Notes: generated by a model from the letters alone, not told the origin. DNA of 64,000 bases from JAOTVV01 sp039591075 (GCA_039591075.1 JBDHEI010000009.1:6750-70749); one strand, 5' to 3'; shown: positions 51,842 through 62,098, numbered from the stretch's first letter. A program made the numbers and translations.

Positions 51842-53083
51842 TCAGGGCCGGCGCGACGCGGACGGCTTCCGCTGCGGCTGCTTGCCTTTCGATGGGGATG
51901 CCGGCTTCCGACCGGTAGCGGTGGCCGGCGCGGGCCGCCTCGTGGGCTCCGCCCGCTGAGCTGGGGTCACGCGCGGCGCCGTACCGGACTTGCCGGGGCG
52001 GCCGGATTTCACTGCCGGCCGCCGCGTGGCGGCTGGGGTCTCGGGCTTCTCTTTGGCTCGCCGCTCCAGTTGCGGCCGGGGCTGAGCGTCGGGCGATCGA
52101 GACGCGTCGGGCCGCACACGTGTGGCTGGTCGTTTTGCGTCCTGATCCCCAACCAGCCGCCGCAACACGCCGGAGAGCCCACCCGAGGCGCCCCCGCCGG
52201 CCCGAGCCTTCGGCGCCGGAACCGACCCGATCCCGCCGAGTTGCCGTCCCGTGACGCCGCCGTCCAGCGCAGGAGGAGTCCCAGACGCCATCGGACGGAT
52301 CCGCGTGACGTAGGGATCCGTGTGCAGTCGGGTCTTGATCACGTACCGTGGTCGCAGGCTGACCCGCGCCGCGACCACCACGCCGCGCCCCGGATACAGA
52401 CGGGACGGGTAGCGGTAGAAATCGTCGTAGATCACGATGCGAAACGTCCCGCACCAGTCGCGATAGGGGTCCCACACCGGATACGCGACGTAGGTATGGC
52501 AGTCGTAGCACAGGAACCGGGGGTACTCGTACCGCTGCTCCACGAAGTAGGGCAGAACGTCGATCCCGTACATCGTGTACCCTGGCGGAAGCAGCTGATC
52601 TACGATCTCGTCGACGGCCACGTAGGGATCACCGGTGATGCGTCCCTCGTGCGCGACGGCACGATACTCCCAGTGATCGTTCCGCACGTAGGGATCGAAG
52701 TCGTACGGGTCCCGACTCACGACGGCCACCAGATATCCCACGCCGGGGTAGTCGTCCACCGCGAACGTGAATCCGCCGCGGTAGCCGTGGGGATGGGGCA
52801 CGCGGTAACGGCGGCTTCCGACGGCGAAGTTGTCGTCCCAGGGCTGCGTGGGGAACAGAATGCGGATCCGGCCGTCCGTGTCGACCCGGAACAGCGTGAC
52901 GTACCCGTCTTCGTCGGTCTCGAACGACACGGCCACCCGGTCGGAGCGTCGGACGACGTCACCGCGATCCGTGCGGATCGTGACGCGGGGATGGAATCCC
53001 TCGTCCGCCTGCCACTCGTCCTGGCCCCATGCGGGGGTGGCCAGAAGCATCGTGAGCAGTACGGCGCCGACAGCTCGGTTCAT
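51842..53083 (-). CDS. DUF4384-like secreted protein with basic C-terminal tail
   Basis: 413 residues. Start chosen at the ATG at 53083 with GAGGA 7 nt upstream. Signal peptide (about 1-21, WGQ). Residues about 35-95 match DUF4384-type domains: SDRVAVSFETDEDGYVTLFRV...ILFPTQPWDDNF. A Tyr/Asp-rich middle (about 100-240) contains four Cys, including CYDC. The last 150 residues are Lys/Arg/Pro/Ala-rich and probably disordered. Function unknown. The 122-nt gap to the M28 gene shows no gene. Confidence 0.7.
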   Translation of the reverse strand: MNRAVGAVLLTMLLATPAWGQDEWQADEGFHPRVTIRTDRGDVVRRSDRVAVSFETDEDGYVTLFRVDTDGRIRILFPTQPWDDNFAVGSRRYRVPHPHGYRGGFTFAVDDYPGVGYLVAVVSRDPYDFDPYVRNDHWEYRAVAHEGRITGDPYVAVDEIVDQLLPPGYTMYGIDVLPYFVEQRYEYPRFLCYDCHTYVAYPVWDPYRDWCGTFRIVIYDDFYRYPSRLYPGRGVVVAARVSLRPRYVIKTRLHTDPYVTRIRPMASGTPPALDGGVTGRQLGGIGSVPAPKARAGGGASGGLSGVLRRLVGDQDAKRPATRVRPDASRSPDAQPRPQLERRAKEKPETPAATRRPAVKSGRPGKSGTAPRVTPAQRAEPTRRPAPATATGRKPASPSKGKQPQRKPSASRRP

Positions 53084-53342
53084 CACGCTTTCCTCGGTCT
53101 GGGAGTCACTTCCCCGCTACAGATAGTGCACGGCGTGTGCCAGCCAGAGAGACGTATCTAAGTCATGGTACTGCAATTACTTGTGGCTATTGACCGTGAG
53201 CTTGCCGCACCAGGTTCGTCCTCGTGGGGGGACGCTGCCGGTCGACTGCTGGGCAGGGGATCGGGCCGCCGTCAGAGACCCCCTGGGCAGTGGCCGGCCC
53301 GCATCGGCTGGTCCGCCCGAGACTGGTTAGGTTAGGGCGGTG

Positions 53343-54242
53343 ATGGCGCAGCGATTGGACCTGCTCGACCCGTACGAGGTCGCCCAGCTGGGCGACCTCG
53401 AGCTCGTGGCGCGCGGCGTAGTCGAGGGCTTCCTGACCGGCCTGCATCGGTCACCATTCAAGGGGTTCTCGGTGGAGTTCGCAGAGCACCGTCCCTACCG
53501 CCCGGGCGACGAGCTGCGCTATCTCGATTGGAAGATCATGGGTCGCTCGGATCGGCTCGTCGTGAAACAGTTCGAAGAAGAGACCAACCTTCGCGCCATG
53601 ATCGTGCTGGACGTGAGCCGGTCGATGGACTGGACGGGACACGAACGGCGCCTCACCAAGCTCGAGTACGCCAAGCGGCTCGTTGCAGCGCTCTCGCTGG
53701 TGTTGCTCAAGCAACGCGATGCTACGGGGCTCATCGGGTTCGATGACGAGGTGCGGACGGTCGTGCGGGCGAACGCCCGGTATAGGCATTGGTGGGAGTT
53801 GCTGGCGGCGGTGTCCGCACTGCGGGCGGGCCGGGGCACGGTGGCCGAGCCGGCTCTGCGTCGGGTGACCGACCTCCTGCGGCGCCGGGGTCTGGTGGTG
53901 TTCGTCTCGGATCTCCTTCTCGACCGAGAGCTGGTCATGCTCGCGCTGCAGTTCCTTCGGCACCGGGGGCACCAGGTGATGGTGTTCCATTTGATGGATC
54001 CCGGGGAACGCTCCCTCGAGGGTCCACCGGAGGCGCGGTTCGAGGATCCGGAGACCGGTGCGGGATTCGTTGCGAGGCCGAGGGAGCTCCGGGGCGTGTA
54101 CGAGCGAACGGTGCGGGATACCGTGCTGGCATGGCGAGCCCGGTGTCGCGCGGGTGGGATCGACTACCACCATGTGCTGACCGACGTTCCGTTCGGCCAT
54201 GTGCTGCGGCAGGCCGCCAACCGCCGGTCACGTCTCGGGTGA
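53343..54242 (+). CDS. DUF58 family protein
   Basis: 299-residue cytoplasmic protein. Start chosen at the ATG at 53343. It contains the DUF58 core LVARGVVEGFLTGLHRSPFKGFSVEFAEHRPYRPGDELRYLDWK and a von Willebrand A-like fold with MIVLDVSRSMDW, where DxSxS is a metal site. Homologues sit in MoxR-DUF58-BatA operons. No MoxR ATPase gene is visible here. It overlaps the BatA-like gene by 4 nt (GTGA). The 259-nt upstream gap (53084-53342) holds no gene. Confidence 0.9.
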   Translation: MAQRLDLLDPYEVAQLGDLELVARGVVEGFLTGLHRSPFKGFSVEFAEHRPYRPGDELRYLDWKIMGRSDRLVVKQFEEETNLRAMIVLDVSRSMDWTGHERRLTKLEYAKRLVAALSLVLLKQRDATGLIGFDDEVRTVVRANARYRHWWELLAAVSALRAGRGTVAEPALRRVTDLLRRRGLVVFVSDLLLDRELVMLALQFLRHRGHQVMVFHLMDPGERSLEGPPEARFEDPETGAGFVARPRELRGVYERTVRDTVLAWRARCRAGGIDYHHVLTDVPFGHVLRQAANRRSRLG

Positions 54243-56032
54243 TCGGCTTTCTCCAGCCGCTCGCGCTTCTCGGCCTTGCCGCCGCAGCGATCCCGCCGCT
54301 GCTCCATCTGCTCGGAAGGCGGCGGCCGCCGACCGTGGTCTTCCCGGCAATTCAGTACCTGACGGCAACCGAGCGCGAGCACAGTCGCCGCCTCAAGTTG
54401 CGAAACCTGCTGCTCTTGCTGCTTCGTGTGGCCGCGATCGTGTTGATCGTGCTTGCGGCGGCGCGACCGGTGGCCCGCGTGCAAGCAGGGACCTCGCATC
54501 CGCCCACGGCTCTGGCGGTCGTGGTGGACAACTCCCTGTCGTCGGGTGCTGTGGTGGCAGGGCAGACGGTGCTGACTACACTCACTGCACGCGCTCGGGA
54601 CGTGCTGGAGCACTCGGAGGCCGGCGATCAGCTGTGGCTCGTCCTGGCCGATGGCGAGCTCCGCAGGGTGACTCGAACGACCGCGCACGGCACGCTGGAC
54701 AGTCTGACACCGTGGCCGGTCCGGCTCGACCTTGGCACCGCGGTGCGCGCGGCTGCGCGTGGGGTGACGGAGAGCGAGCTCGGGTTGAGTGAAGTCGTGG
54801 TGCTCAGCGATCTCCAGGCGAGCGCTCTGTCGTCGGGCCCGCCGGTCGAGGGGCGCGTCCTCATACTCGAGGCACCGTCGAGGCCGGAGAACCTGGGCGT
54901 CGACTCCGCCGTGTCAGAGCCGGCCCGCTGGACGCCGAGCGGGTCGGTGATCGCCAGCATCGGTGGGCACGCCGCCGGCCGCACCGCGGTTCGTCTCGAG
55001 ATCGATGGTGTGGAGGTGGCACGAACGGTCGCCTCGGCCGGCGACCGGGTCGTGTTGGAGGGAACGGCACCGGGGAGTGGTTGGCTCACCGGTGTCGTCC
55101 GGCTCGACGCCGACGAGTTGCGCGATGACGACACATGGTATCTCGGGATTCGCGCCAGCGGCCCAACCACGGTCGGGGTCGTCACCCACGTGGGCCGTTT
55201 TGTGGAAGACGGCCTTGCGGTGCTCCGCGAGAACGGACGGATCGCTCTGGGGAACGCGGTGCAGCTCGCGGACCGACCGCAGTCGGGTGCGACGGTCGTG
55301 GTGCCGCCTGCCGAGCCCGCGCTGACGGGTGCAATCAACCGAGCACTGGCGGCTCGCGGCATCGACTGGCGCTTTGGAGACCTGCTGGAAGGCGAGTGGT
55401 CGATTCGCGGGGACCTTCCCGGAGCTGGCGAGGCCGTCTATCGGCGGTACCGCTTGAACGGGTCGGGAGACGTACTGGCCACGGTGGGCGGCGAGCCTTG
55501 GTTGGTTCGGGCGGGCGAGGTCACGCTGCTCGCGAGCCGCCTGGAGGAATCGTGGACGGCGCTGCCGGTGCGGGCCACGTTCCTTCCCTTTCTCGAGATC
55601 CTCGTCAATCGGATTGCCATGGGATCGCCGGGGATCGTCCGCGCACGGCCGGGCGAGGCAGTTCGCATGCCCGGCGCCGCTGTGCGAGTCGAGTTGCCCG
55701 AGGGCACCGTCGCCGTTCCGGCGAGCGGCGCCATCCTCGCGCCGCAGCGAGCCGGCGTCTCCATGCTCGTCGACGCGGCGGGCGATACGGTCGGCGTGCT
55801 CGAGGTGAACCACGACGCGCGGGAGTCGGTGCTCGACCCCGCCGATCGTGCCACTCTCCGTGCAGCGCTCGGCGACGGTGTGAAGGTTGTGAGTGAGGCA
55901 TCGCTGGCCCGGGAGCTCTTCGGCGGCGCGCGTCGGGCCGAGTTGACGGGCATCCTCCTTGGCGCCGCCCTCGTCATCGTGGTGATCGAACTGGTCGTCG
56001 CCACGTTCGGAACAGGCGCCACGAGGGCCTGA
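54239..56032 (+). CDS. BatA N-terminal-domain / VWA-like membrane protein
   Basis: 597 residues from the GTG at 54239. The N-terminus (PLALLGLAAAAIPPLLHLLGRRRPPTV) is the BatA N-terminal domain, with membrane segments at about 3-23 and 57-80. A VWA-like region begins with LAVVVDNSLSSGA (about 97), lacking the full MIDAS motif. A C-terminal membrane segment (about 572-592) ends the protein. Its stop overlaps the mfd start by 1 nt. BatA-type proteins are tied to oxygen tolerance or envelope quality; the role here is inferred. Confidence 0.85.
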   Translation: MIGFLQPLALLGLAAAAIPPLLHLLGRRRPPTVVFPAIQYLTATEREHSRRLKLRNLLLLLLRVAAIVLIVLAAARPVARVQAGTSHPPTALAVVVDNSLSSGAVVAGQTVLTTLTARARDVLEHSEAGDQLWLVLADGELRRVTRTTAHGTLDSLTPWPVRLDLGTAVRAAARGVTESELGLSEVVVLSDLQASALSSGPPVEGRVLILEAPSRPENLGVDSAVSEPARWTPSGSVIASIGGHAAGRTAVRLEIDGVEVARTVASAGDRVVLEGTAPGSGWLTGVVRLDADELRDDDTWYLGIRASGPTTVGVVTHVGRFVEDGLAVLRENGRIALGNAVQLADRPQSGATVVVPPAEPALTGAINRALAARGIDWRFGDLLEGEWSIRGDLPGAGEAVYRRYRLNGSGDVLATVGGEPWLVRAGEVTLLASRLEESWTALPVRATFLPFLEILVNRIAMGSPGIVRARPGEAVRMPGAAVRVELPEGTVAVPASGAILAPQRAGVSMLVDAAGDTVGVLEVNHDARESVLDPADRATLRAALGDGVKVVSEASLARELFGGARRAELTGILLGAALVIVVIELVVATFGTGATRA

Positions 56033-59000
56033 TGCTCCCGCACCTCGTTCGCGCGGTTCGCGATCTTCCCCGCTTTCGCGCGCTGCGGGCCGATCTCCCA
56101 CGACGGGGTACGCAGCGCACCGTCGGTGGACTCCGCGGTGCCAGCCAGGCCGTACTCGCAGCCGCGCTGGCCGCCGACCATCCCCAGCGGGTATTCCTCG
56201 TGGTGGCGCCGTCACCGACGGGAGCCGAAACCTGGTTGGGTGACCTGGCGGTGCTCGTCGGGGAGGACGTGGCGCTGTATCCGCAGCGCGAGGCGCTCGG
56301 CGAGGAAGAACCGCACTATGAGATCGCGGGCGAGCAGGTCGAGACGATTGCGGCGGTGCTCGCCGGCCGCGCGCGTGTCGTCGTCACCACCCTGCGCGCG
56401 ACGGTCGAGCTCACCCGGATGCCCGAAATGGTGGCCACGCGTCGGCTCGAGCTCCGCAAAGGTCGCGGATTGAGGTGGGGAGCCGTGATCGAGCGGCTGG
56501 AGGCCATGGGCTACGAGCGCTGCCCGTCGGTGCGTGACGTCGCGGAATTCGCGGTGCGCGGTGGGATCGTCGATGTGTACGGCTTTGGGATGTCCGATCC
56601 CGCGCGGCTGGAGTGGTGGGGAGACGAGCTGAGCTCGATCCGGACGTTCGATCTCGACTCGCAGCGGTCGATTGACGAGGTGGATGCCGCGACGGTGCTG
56701 CCCGTGGCGGCGCCCCGGGGGGACCACGGTCAGGATGCGGACCTGCGAGCGCCGGCGACGCCTCCCAATGATCGCGCCGAGCGGCAGTCCCTTCTCGACC
56801 TGCTCCCAACCGACACGCTGGTCATCGTGGATCCACTGGTGGACGATGCCGACGTTGATCGGCTGTGGCAGGAGGCCGACCATCACGTTCAAGTCGCCCA
56901 GCGCCGGGGCGAGGAAGTGCCGGGGCGCGAGGCCGTCCTCCGAGATCCGACGGCGTGGCGCGAACGTTGGCGGCAGTTTGCCACGTTGGTGATAACCGGC
57001 GAGGGTGGGGACCACGATTTCCGATTCGGTGCGCCGCCGCCGGTCGAGCGCAAGGTCTCACGGATCGCTGTGATCGGACGGAGTCATCCGGTCCTTGTTC
57101 TGTGTGACAACGAGGGGCAGCTGGAGCGGCTCGAGGAGCTGCTGTCGGACGAACGGAGCGGCGGCCGAATCGTACCGGCGTCGGTGACGCTCGCCCTCGG
57201 GTCGCTGAGCGGCGGGTTTGCCATGCCCGAGCTCGCGGTGCTCACCGATCACGAGATCTTCCAGCGTGCCCGACGACTGCGACGCCCCAGGCGCTACCGG
57301 CAGGCCCTTGTGGAGGGCGCGGCACGCTCGCTGACGCCCGGGGACTTCGTCGTGCATCTCGAGCACGGGATCGGGCTGTATCGCGGGATCGAGACCCTCA
57401 CCATCGGCGATGGCGGCACCGTCGAGGTCGCCGTCCTCGAGTACGAGGGTGGCGACCGCCTCAACGTTCCTCTCTACCGACTCGACCAGATCGAGCCCTA
57501 CCGCACAGCGGAAGGCACCGCCAGTTCCACGCCGAAGCTGTATCGCTTGGGTGGGAGCCAGTGGAAGCGGCAGCGGCGAAAGACCGAGTCCGCAATCAAC
57601 AGGCTCGCGGCGGAACTGCTCGAGCTGTATGCTCGGCGGTCCCTTGCCGAGGGATTCGCCTTCCCCGGCGACACACGCTGGCAACGCGAGTTGGAGTCGT
57701 CGTTTCTCTACGAAGACACCCCCGATCAGCGGAAGGCCTCCGAGGAGACCAAACGTGATATGGAGCGCCCTCGCCCCATGGATCGGCTCATCGTGGGCGA
57801 CGTAGGCTACGGAAAGACCGAGGTGGCGGTGCGCGCGGCGTTCAAGGCGGTCCAGGCGGGCAAGCAGGTGGCCGTGCTCGTGCCGACGACCATCCTTGCC
57901 GAGCAGCATGCTCGAACGTTCAGCGATCGCCTTGCGGACTTCCCGGTCCGGACCGAAGTGCTATCACGCTTCCGGACGCGGACGGAACAGGAGCAGGTGC
58001 TGGACGCCCTCCGATCCGGGGCGGCCGACATCGTGATCGGCACGCATCGCCTCCTCTCACGGGACGTGACATTCCACGATCTGGGCCTGCTGGTCGTGGA
58101 CGAGGAGCACCGGTTCGGCGTTCGCCACAAGGAGCGTCTCAAGACGCTGAGGCTGGAGATCGACATCGTGACGCTCACGGCGACACCGATTCCGCGCACC
58201 CTGTATGGCGCGCTGGCCGGGCTCCGGGACCTGACGATGATCGAGACGCCCCCGCGCGATCGATCGCCGGTGCTGACCTTCATCGAGCCATGGGACGACG
58301 ATCTGCTGGCCGAAGCGATGGCAAGGGAGATCGATCGCGGTGGGCAGGTGTTCGTCGTCCACAATCGCATCGAAACGATCGAACCCGTGGCGGAGCGTAT
58401 TCGTCGCCTCGCGCCTCGGGCCAGGGTTGCAGTGGCGCACGGCAAGCTGCGCGAGCGCGAGCTAGACGACGTCATGCGGCACTTTGTGGACGGGGAGGTC
58501 GATATCCTGGTGTCGACCATGATCGTCGAGTCGGGCCTCGACGTCGCCAACGCGAACACCATGCTCGTGCACGATGCGCACCAGCTCGGTCTGGCGCAGC
58601 TATATCAGCTCCGCGGCCGGGTTGGCCGCGGTCATCGGCGGGCCTACTGCTACCTCGTGGTCCCCGATGTTGTGGACGAGGAGGCAGATCGTCGGCTCAA
58701 GGTTCTGGAGCACCACACGGAGTTGGGCTCGGGCTATCGCATTGCGCTCAGGGACCTCGAGATCCGCGGTGCGGGGAACCTGCTCGGCGCCGAACAATCG
58801 GGACACGCGCACGCCGTGGGCTTCGATCTCTACCTGCGGTGGCTGGAGGATGCGGTGCGGGCGCTGAAAGGCGACGCGCGGGCCGCGGAGCGTCCGACCG
58901 CGGACGTCACCTTCTCGGCGCCGGCCCGGTTTTCCGACGAATACGTGTCCGATCAGGACGCGAAGCTCGATCTGTATCGGCGGCTGGCGCGTGCCTCGGA

Positions 59001-59352
59001 ACGTGGCGAGATTGCAGCCTTGCGAGAGGAGTGCCGCGATCGGTTCGGTCCCCTTCCCGACGAGGCGAACCGGCTGCTCGTGGTCTCGGAGCTGCGGATG
59101 CTCGGGACGGAGCTCGGCCTCCAGTCGATCCTGGTCCGTGGCGACGAGGCTCGGCTGCGGTTCCGGACCGGCGCGACCCCACGCCTCATGCGTCTCACCG
59201 CCGCACTGGATGATGTCCAGTTCGCGGCCGACGTTCGGCACACGGTTCCGCTTGCAATGCGCCTCCGACGCTTGGGGGGATTGGGGATCGAGGCAGGACT
59301 GGTTCGGGCGCTCAGCGCCGCCGTTGGCACCGATACAGAAGGAGAGGGGTAG
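56032..59352 (+). CDS. mfd: Transcription-repair coupling factor Mfd
   Basis: 1106-residue Mfd, which removes stalled RNA polymerase and recruits UvrA. Domains in order: UvrB-like region (about 1-330), RNA-polymerase interaction domain with DFVVHLEHGIGLYRGIE (about 440-500), superfamily-2 translocase with Walker A GDVGYGKTE and DEEHRFG (about 585-950), and the TRCF C-terminal domain (about 970-1080). Start ATG at 56032 overlaps the BatA stop (TGATG). All main motifs are intact. Confidence 0.97.
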   Translation: MLPHLVRAVRDLPRFRALRADLPRRGTQRTVGGLRGASQAVLAAALAADHPQRVFLVVAPSPTGAETWLGDLAVLVGEDVALYPQREALGEEEPHYEIAGEQVETIAAVLAGRARVVVTTLRATVELTRMPEMVATRRLELRKGRGLRWGAVIERLEAMGYERCPSVRDVAEFAVRGGIVDVYGFGMSDPARLEWWGDELSSIRTFDLDSQRSIDEVDAATVLPVAAPRGDHGQDADLRAPATPPNDRAERQSLLDLLPTDTLVIVDPLVDDADVDRLWQEADHHVQVAQRRGEEVPGREAVLRDPTAWRERWRQFATLVITGEGGDHDFRFGAPPPVERKVSRIAVIGRSHPVLVLCDNEGQLERLEELLSDERSGGRIVPASVTLALGSLSGGFAMPELAVLTDHEIFQRARRLRRPRRYRQALVEGAARSLTPGDFVVHLEHGIGLYRGIETLTIGDGGTVEVAVLEYEGGDRLNVPLYRLDQIEPYRTAEGTASSTPKLYRLGGSQWKRQRRKTESAINRLAAELLELYARRSLAEGFAFPGDTRWQRELESSFLYEDTPDQRKASEETKRDMERPRPMDRLIVGDVGYGKTEVAVRAAFKAVQAGKQVAVLVPTTILAEQHARTFSDRLADFPVRTEVLSRFRTRTEQEQVLDALRSGAADIVIGTHRLLSRDVTFHDLGLLVVDEEHRFGVRHKERLKTLRLEIDIVTLTATPIPRTLYGALAGLRDLTMIETPPRDRSPVLTFIEPWDDDLLAEAMAREIDRGGQVFVVHNRIETIEPVAERIRRLAPRARVAVAHGKLRERELDDVMRHFVDGEVDILVSTMIVESGLDVANANTMLVHDAHQLGLAQLYQLRGRVGRGHRRAYCYLVVPDVVDEEADRRLKVLEHHTELGSGYRIALRDLEIRGAGNLLGAEQSGHAHAVGFDLYLRWLEDAVRALKGDARAAERPTADVTFSAPARFSDEYVSDQDAKLDLYRRLARASERGEIAALREECRDRFGPLPDEANRLLVVSELRMLGTELGLQSILVRGDEARLRFRTGATPRLMRLTAALDDVQFAADVRHTVPLAMRLRRLGGLGIEAGLVRALSAAVGTDTEGEG

Positions 59353-59360
59353 GACCGTAC

Positions 59361-60776
59361 ATGCACCGATTCGTGTTCGTTGTGCTCACCGTAGGGCTGT
59401 TCGCGTGCAGCCTGCAGGACGCCTTCCGGGGGGACGTAGGCATTGTAGCGCGCGGCGGGCCGCTGCAGCTGCAGCGGGACTCGCTGGCGGCCGTTCTCGC
59501 GAGTGGGCCCAACGTGCCCCTGCGTCGGGACATCGCCGAACAGTGGGCCTACCGCTGGGTGGAATTCGCGCTCTTCGTTGAGCGGGTCGTGCAGGGAGAC
59601 TCCATGCTGGACTCGGTCACCGTGCACCAGGCGATGTGGCCGGATGCGAACCAGATGTTGGTGGACCGGTACCACGACAAGCTCGCCGCGGAGCGCGTGC
59701 GACTCGACTCCGCGGTGGTCGACAGCGCCTATGCCGCCGGTGATGCACGACTCATCGACCACATCCTCATCCGCACGCGGCCCGACATGTCGCCGCCGGA
59801 GCGTGCTGCGGCCCAGCGGCGCGCGGAGGCACTGCGTGCCCGACTCCTGGCCGGCGAGTCCTGGGAGATCGCGAATCGCGAGAACGACGATCCGGCCGCG
59901 AAGCAGGCCGGCGGGAGCCTGGGCGTGATCGAGCGTGGCCAGATGGTGCTGCCGTTCGAGGAGTCCGCCTTCGCCCTGCAGCCGGGCGAGATGTCCGCAC
60001 TGGTCGAGACCCAATATGGATACCACGTCATCCGGCGTCCCCCGCTGCGCGAAGTCCGAGATCGGTATGCCGAATCGGTCGAGGATGCGTTGACCGTCCG
60101 GATGGACAGCGTGTTTCTCGAGGAGCTGGCCGAGCGGTGGCGCATCGACGTCAGGGGGAACGCTCCGGCCGCCATGCGCGAAGCAGCGGCGGCTCCATTG
60201 CGCACGTTCAAGTCTGGCAAGGTTCTGGCCACCTATCGTGGTGGCAGGTTCACCTCGACCGATTTCGTTCGGTGGCTGCAGGCGCTTCCCGTGCTCGTGC
60301 ACCAGAACGTCGCGGGCGCGGACGACGAGCAGTTGACGGAACTGGCCACCTCGCTCGTGCGTAACGAGGTGCTCGTGCGCGAGGCAAGCGAGGCAGGCAC
60401 GTCGCTGACCGACGAGGAGTGGTTCGATCTCCGCGAGCGGCTTCGCGGCCAGATCGAACAGGTGAAGACGAGAATCGGCCTGGATTCAGCGCTTGCGGGC
60501 GCAACGGCACTGGACGCGCGTCGACGCGCGGGCGCCGACGCGGTCACAGCATACTTCTACCGCCTCGCCGCGACCCTACGCGGTGTCGTGGTGGTACCGG
60601 CATTCCTGGCCGCCGAGCTCCGAGACGATATGTCGTGGGACGTCTCCCAGCAGGGGATCGACCAGGCGCTCGAGCTCGCGACCCGGTGGCGGCAAGAGGC
60701 CGAACAGGCCGCTGCGAGCCCGGCTCCTCAGGCCCCGCCGGCCGATTCCGGCGCACCAAGCGGTGAGCAGCGATGA
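59361..60776 (+). CDS. Parvulin-type peptidyl-prolyl isomerase lipoprotein
   Basis: 471 residues. A short signal peptide ends LFACS (lipobox LFAC), so it is probably a lipoprotein. One parvulin domain (about 135-230): DHILIRTRPD...GGSLGVIERGQMVLPFEESAFALQPGEMSALVETQYGYHVI. The flanking helices resemble PpiD/PrsA-type chaperone arms. It overlaps surA by 4 nt, so the two probably act on the same envelope-protein folding pathway. The last 20 residues are Ala/Pro-rich. Confidence 0.87.
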   Translation: MHRFVFVVLTVGLFACSLQDAFRGDVGIVARGGPLQLQRDSLAAVLASGPNVPLRRDIAEQWAYRWVEFALFVERVVQGDSMLDSVTVHQAMWPDANQMLVDRYHDKLAAERVRLDSAVVDSAYAAGDARLIDHILIRTRPDMSPPERAAAQRRAEALRARLLAGESWEIANRENDDPAAKQAGGSLGVIERGQMVLPFEESAFALQPGEMSALVETQYGYHVIRRPPLREVRDRYAESVEDALTVRMDSVFLEELAERWRIDVRGNAPAAMREAAAAPLRTFKSGKVLATYRGGRFTSTDFVRWLQALPVLVHQNVAGADDEQLTELATSLVRNEVLVREASEAGTSLTDEEWFDLRERLRGQIEQVKTRIGLDSALAGATALDARRRAGADAVTAYFYRLAATLRGVVVVPAFLAAELRDDMSWDVSQQGIDQALELATRWRQEAEQAAASPAPQAPPADSGAPSGEQR

Positions 60777-62098
60777 GGCGCCTTCGGCAGATCATTGTGG
60801 TGGCGCTCGGGTTCGCGATGAGCGCGACCCCCGCAGCATTGCGGGCTCAAGACACGACCTTCGCGGTGGTCGATCGCATTGCCGCCATTGTCGGCGATAG
60901 TGTGGTTGCGCTCTCCCGGGTCGAAGAAGAGCTCAACGTCTATCGGCAACAGGGTGGGACCGTCCCACAGGATCCCGAAGGCCGGCAGGCGCTGATGCGG
61001 GAGGTCCTCGACAACCTGATCGACGAGCAGCTGATGGTGCAGGCGGCACTGCGAGACACGACCATCGTGGTGTCCGAGCAGGACGTGCAGGTGGCCGTCG
61101 AGCGCGCGATGCGCGAGATCCGTGGGCAGTTCGCGTCCGAGCTCGAGTTTCGGCGCCAGCTCGAGGAATCGAATTTCGGGTCGCCGGAGGAGTACCGCCG
61201 CTGGTTGACGGACCAGCAGCGTCGCGAGCTGCTCCGCAGTCAGTTGCTTCAGCGCGTTCAGGAGCGGGGAGACCTCACCCCTCTGGCGCCCAACGAGAAG
61301 GAGCTTCGCGCGTTCTACGAGCAGAGCAAGGCGCAGCTGCAGCGCCGCCCGGCCACGGTGAGCTTCCGGCAGGTCGTGATCCGGGTGGATGCAGATAGTG
61401 CCGCCATCATCGCGGAGCGCACGTTCGCGGATAGCCTCGTTCGTGAGCTCCGCAATGGAGCCGATTTCGCGCTGCTGGCGCGACGACATTCCCAAGACGC
61501 CGGGACCAAGGAGCAGGGTGGAGACCTGGGGTGGAGACGTCGCGGGGAGTTCGTGCCGCAGTTCGAGGCAGCGGCCTTTCGGTTGAAGCCAGGCCAGATC
61601 TCCGATCCGGTACGGACGGTCTTCGGGTTCCACATCATCCGCGTCGAGCGCTCCCAGCCCGCCGAGGTTCAGGTGCGGCACATCTTGATCCAGGCCCCCG
61701 TCACCGACGCCGATCGGGCACGTGCCCGGGACCGGGCGGAAACGGTGGCCCAGAGGCTCCTGGAAGGGGCTTCGTTCGACTCGCTCGCGGCGACCTACCA
61801 CGACTACGCCGGGCAAGAGCAGGTCCTCATCGAAGGATTTCCGCGCACCCAACTGCCTCCGGTCTACCGCGACGCCTTGCAGGGCGGCGCGACCGGCGAC
61901 GTCATCGGTCCCATCTTCGTCGAAGAGGAGGGCCGGGCCAAGTTCGCCGTCATCCGCTTGACGGACGCGCGCCCTGAAGGGGAATACGAGTTCGAAGATC
62001 TCCGCGACCAGCTGCGGAACACGCTCGCCGAGCAGAACGCGATGGAGCGATACCTGCGAACGTTGCGGAACGCCGCCCACATCGAAATCCGACTGTAG
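60773..62098 (+). CDS. surA: SurA-like periplasmic chaperone/isomerase
   Basis: 441 residues with a signal peptide (about 1-25, LRAQ). SurA_N-type region VDRIAAIVGDSVVALSRVEEEL (about 33-54), a helical core, then two parvulin domains: QVVIRVDAD...GGDLGWRRRGEFVPQFEAAAFRLKPGQISDPVRTVFGFHII (about 200-290) and QVRHILIQAP (about 300-400). It helps fold outer-membrane proteins. The gene order surA-pdxA is that of E. coli. Confidence 0.88.
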   Translation: MRRLRQIIVVALGFAMSATPAALRAQDTTFAVVDRIAAIVGDSVVALSRVEEELNVYRQQGGTVPQDPEGRQALMREVLDNLIDEQLMVQAALRDTTIVVSEQDVQVAVERAMREIRGQFASELEFRRQLEESNFGSPEEYRRWLTDQQRRELLRSQLLQRVQERGDLTPLAPNEKELRAFYEQSKAQLQRRPATVSFRQVVIRVDADSAAIIAERTFADSLVRELRNGADFALLARRHSQDAGTKEQGGDLGWRRRGEFVPQFEAAAFRLKPGQISDPVRTVFGFHIIRVERSQPAEVQVRHILIQAPVTDADRARARDRAETVAQRLLEGASFDSLAATYHDYAGQEQVLIEGFPRTQLPPVYRDALQGGATGDVIGPIFVEEEGRAKFAVIRLTDARPEGEYEFEDLRDQLRNTLAEQNAMERYLRTLRNAAHIEIRL

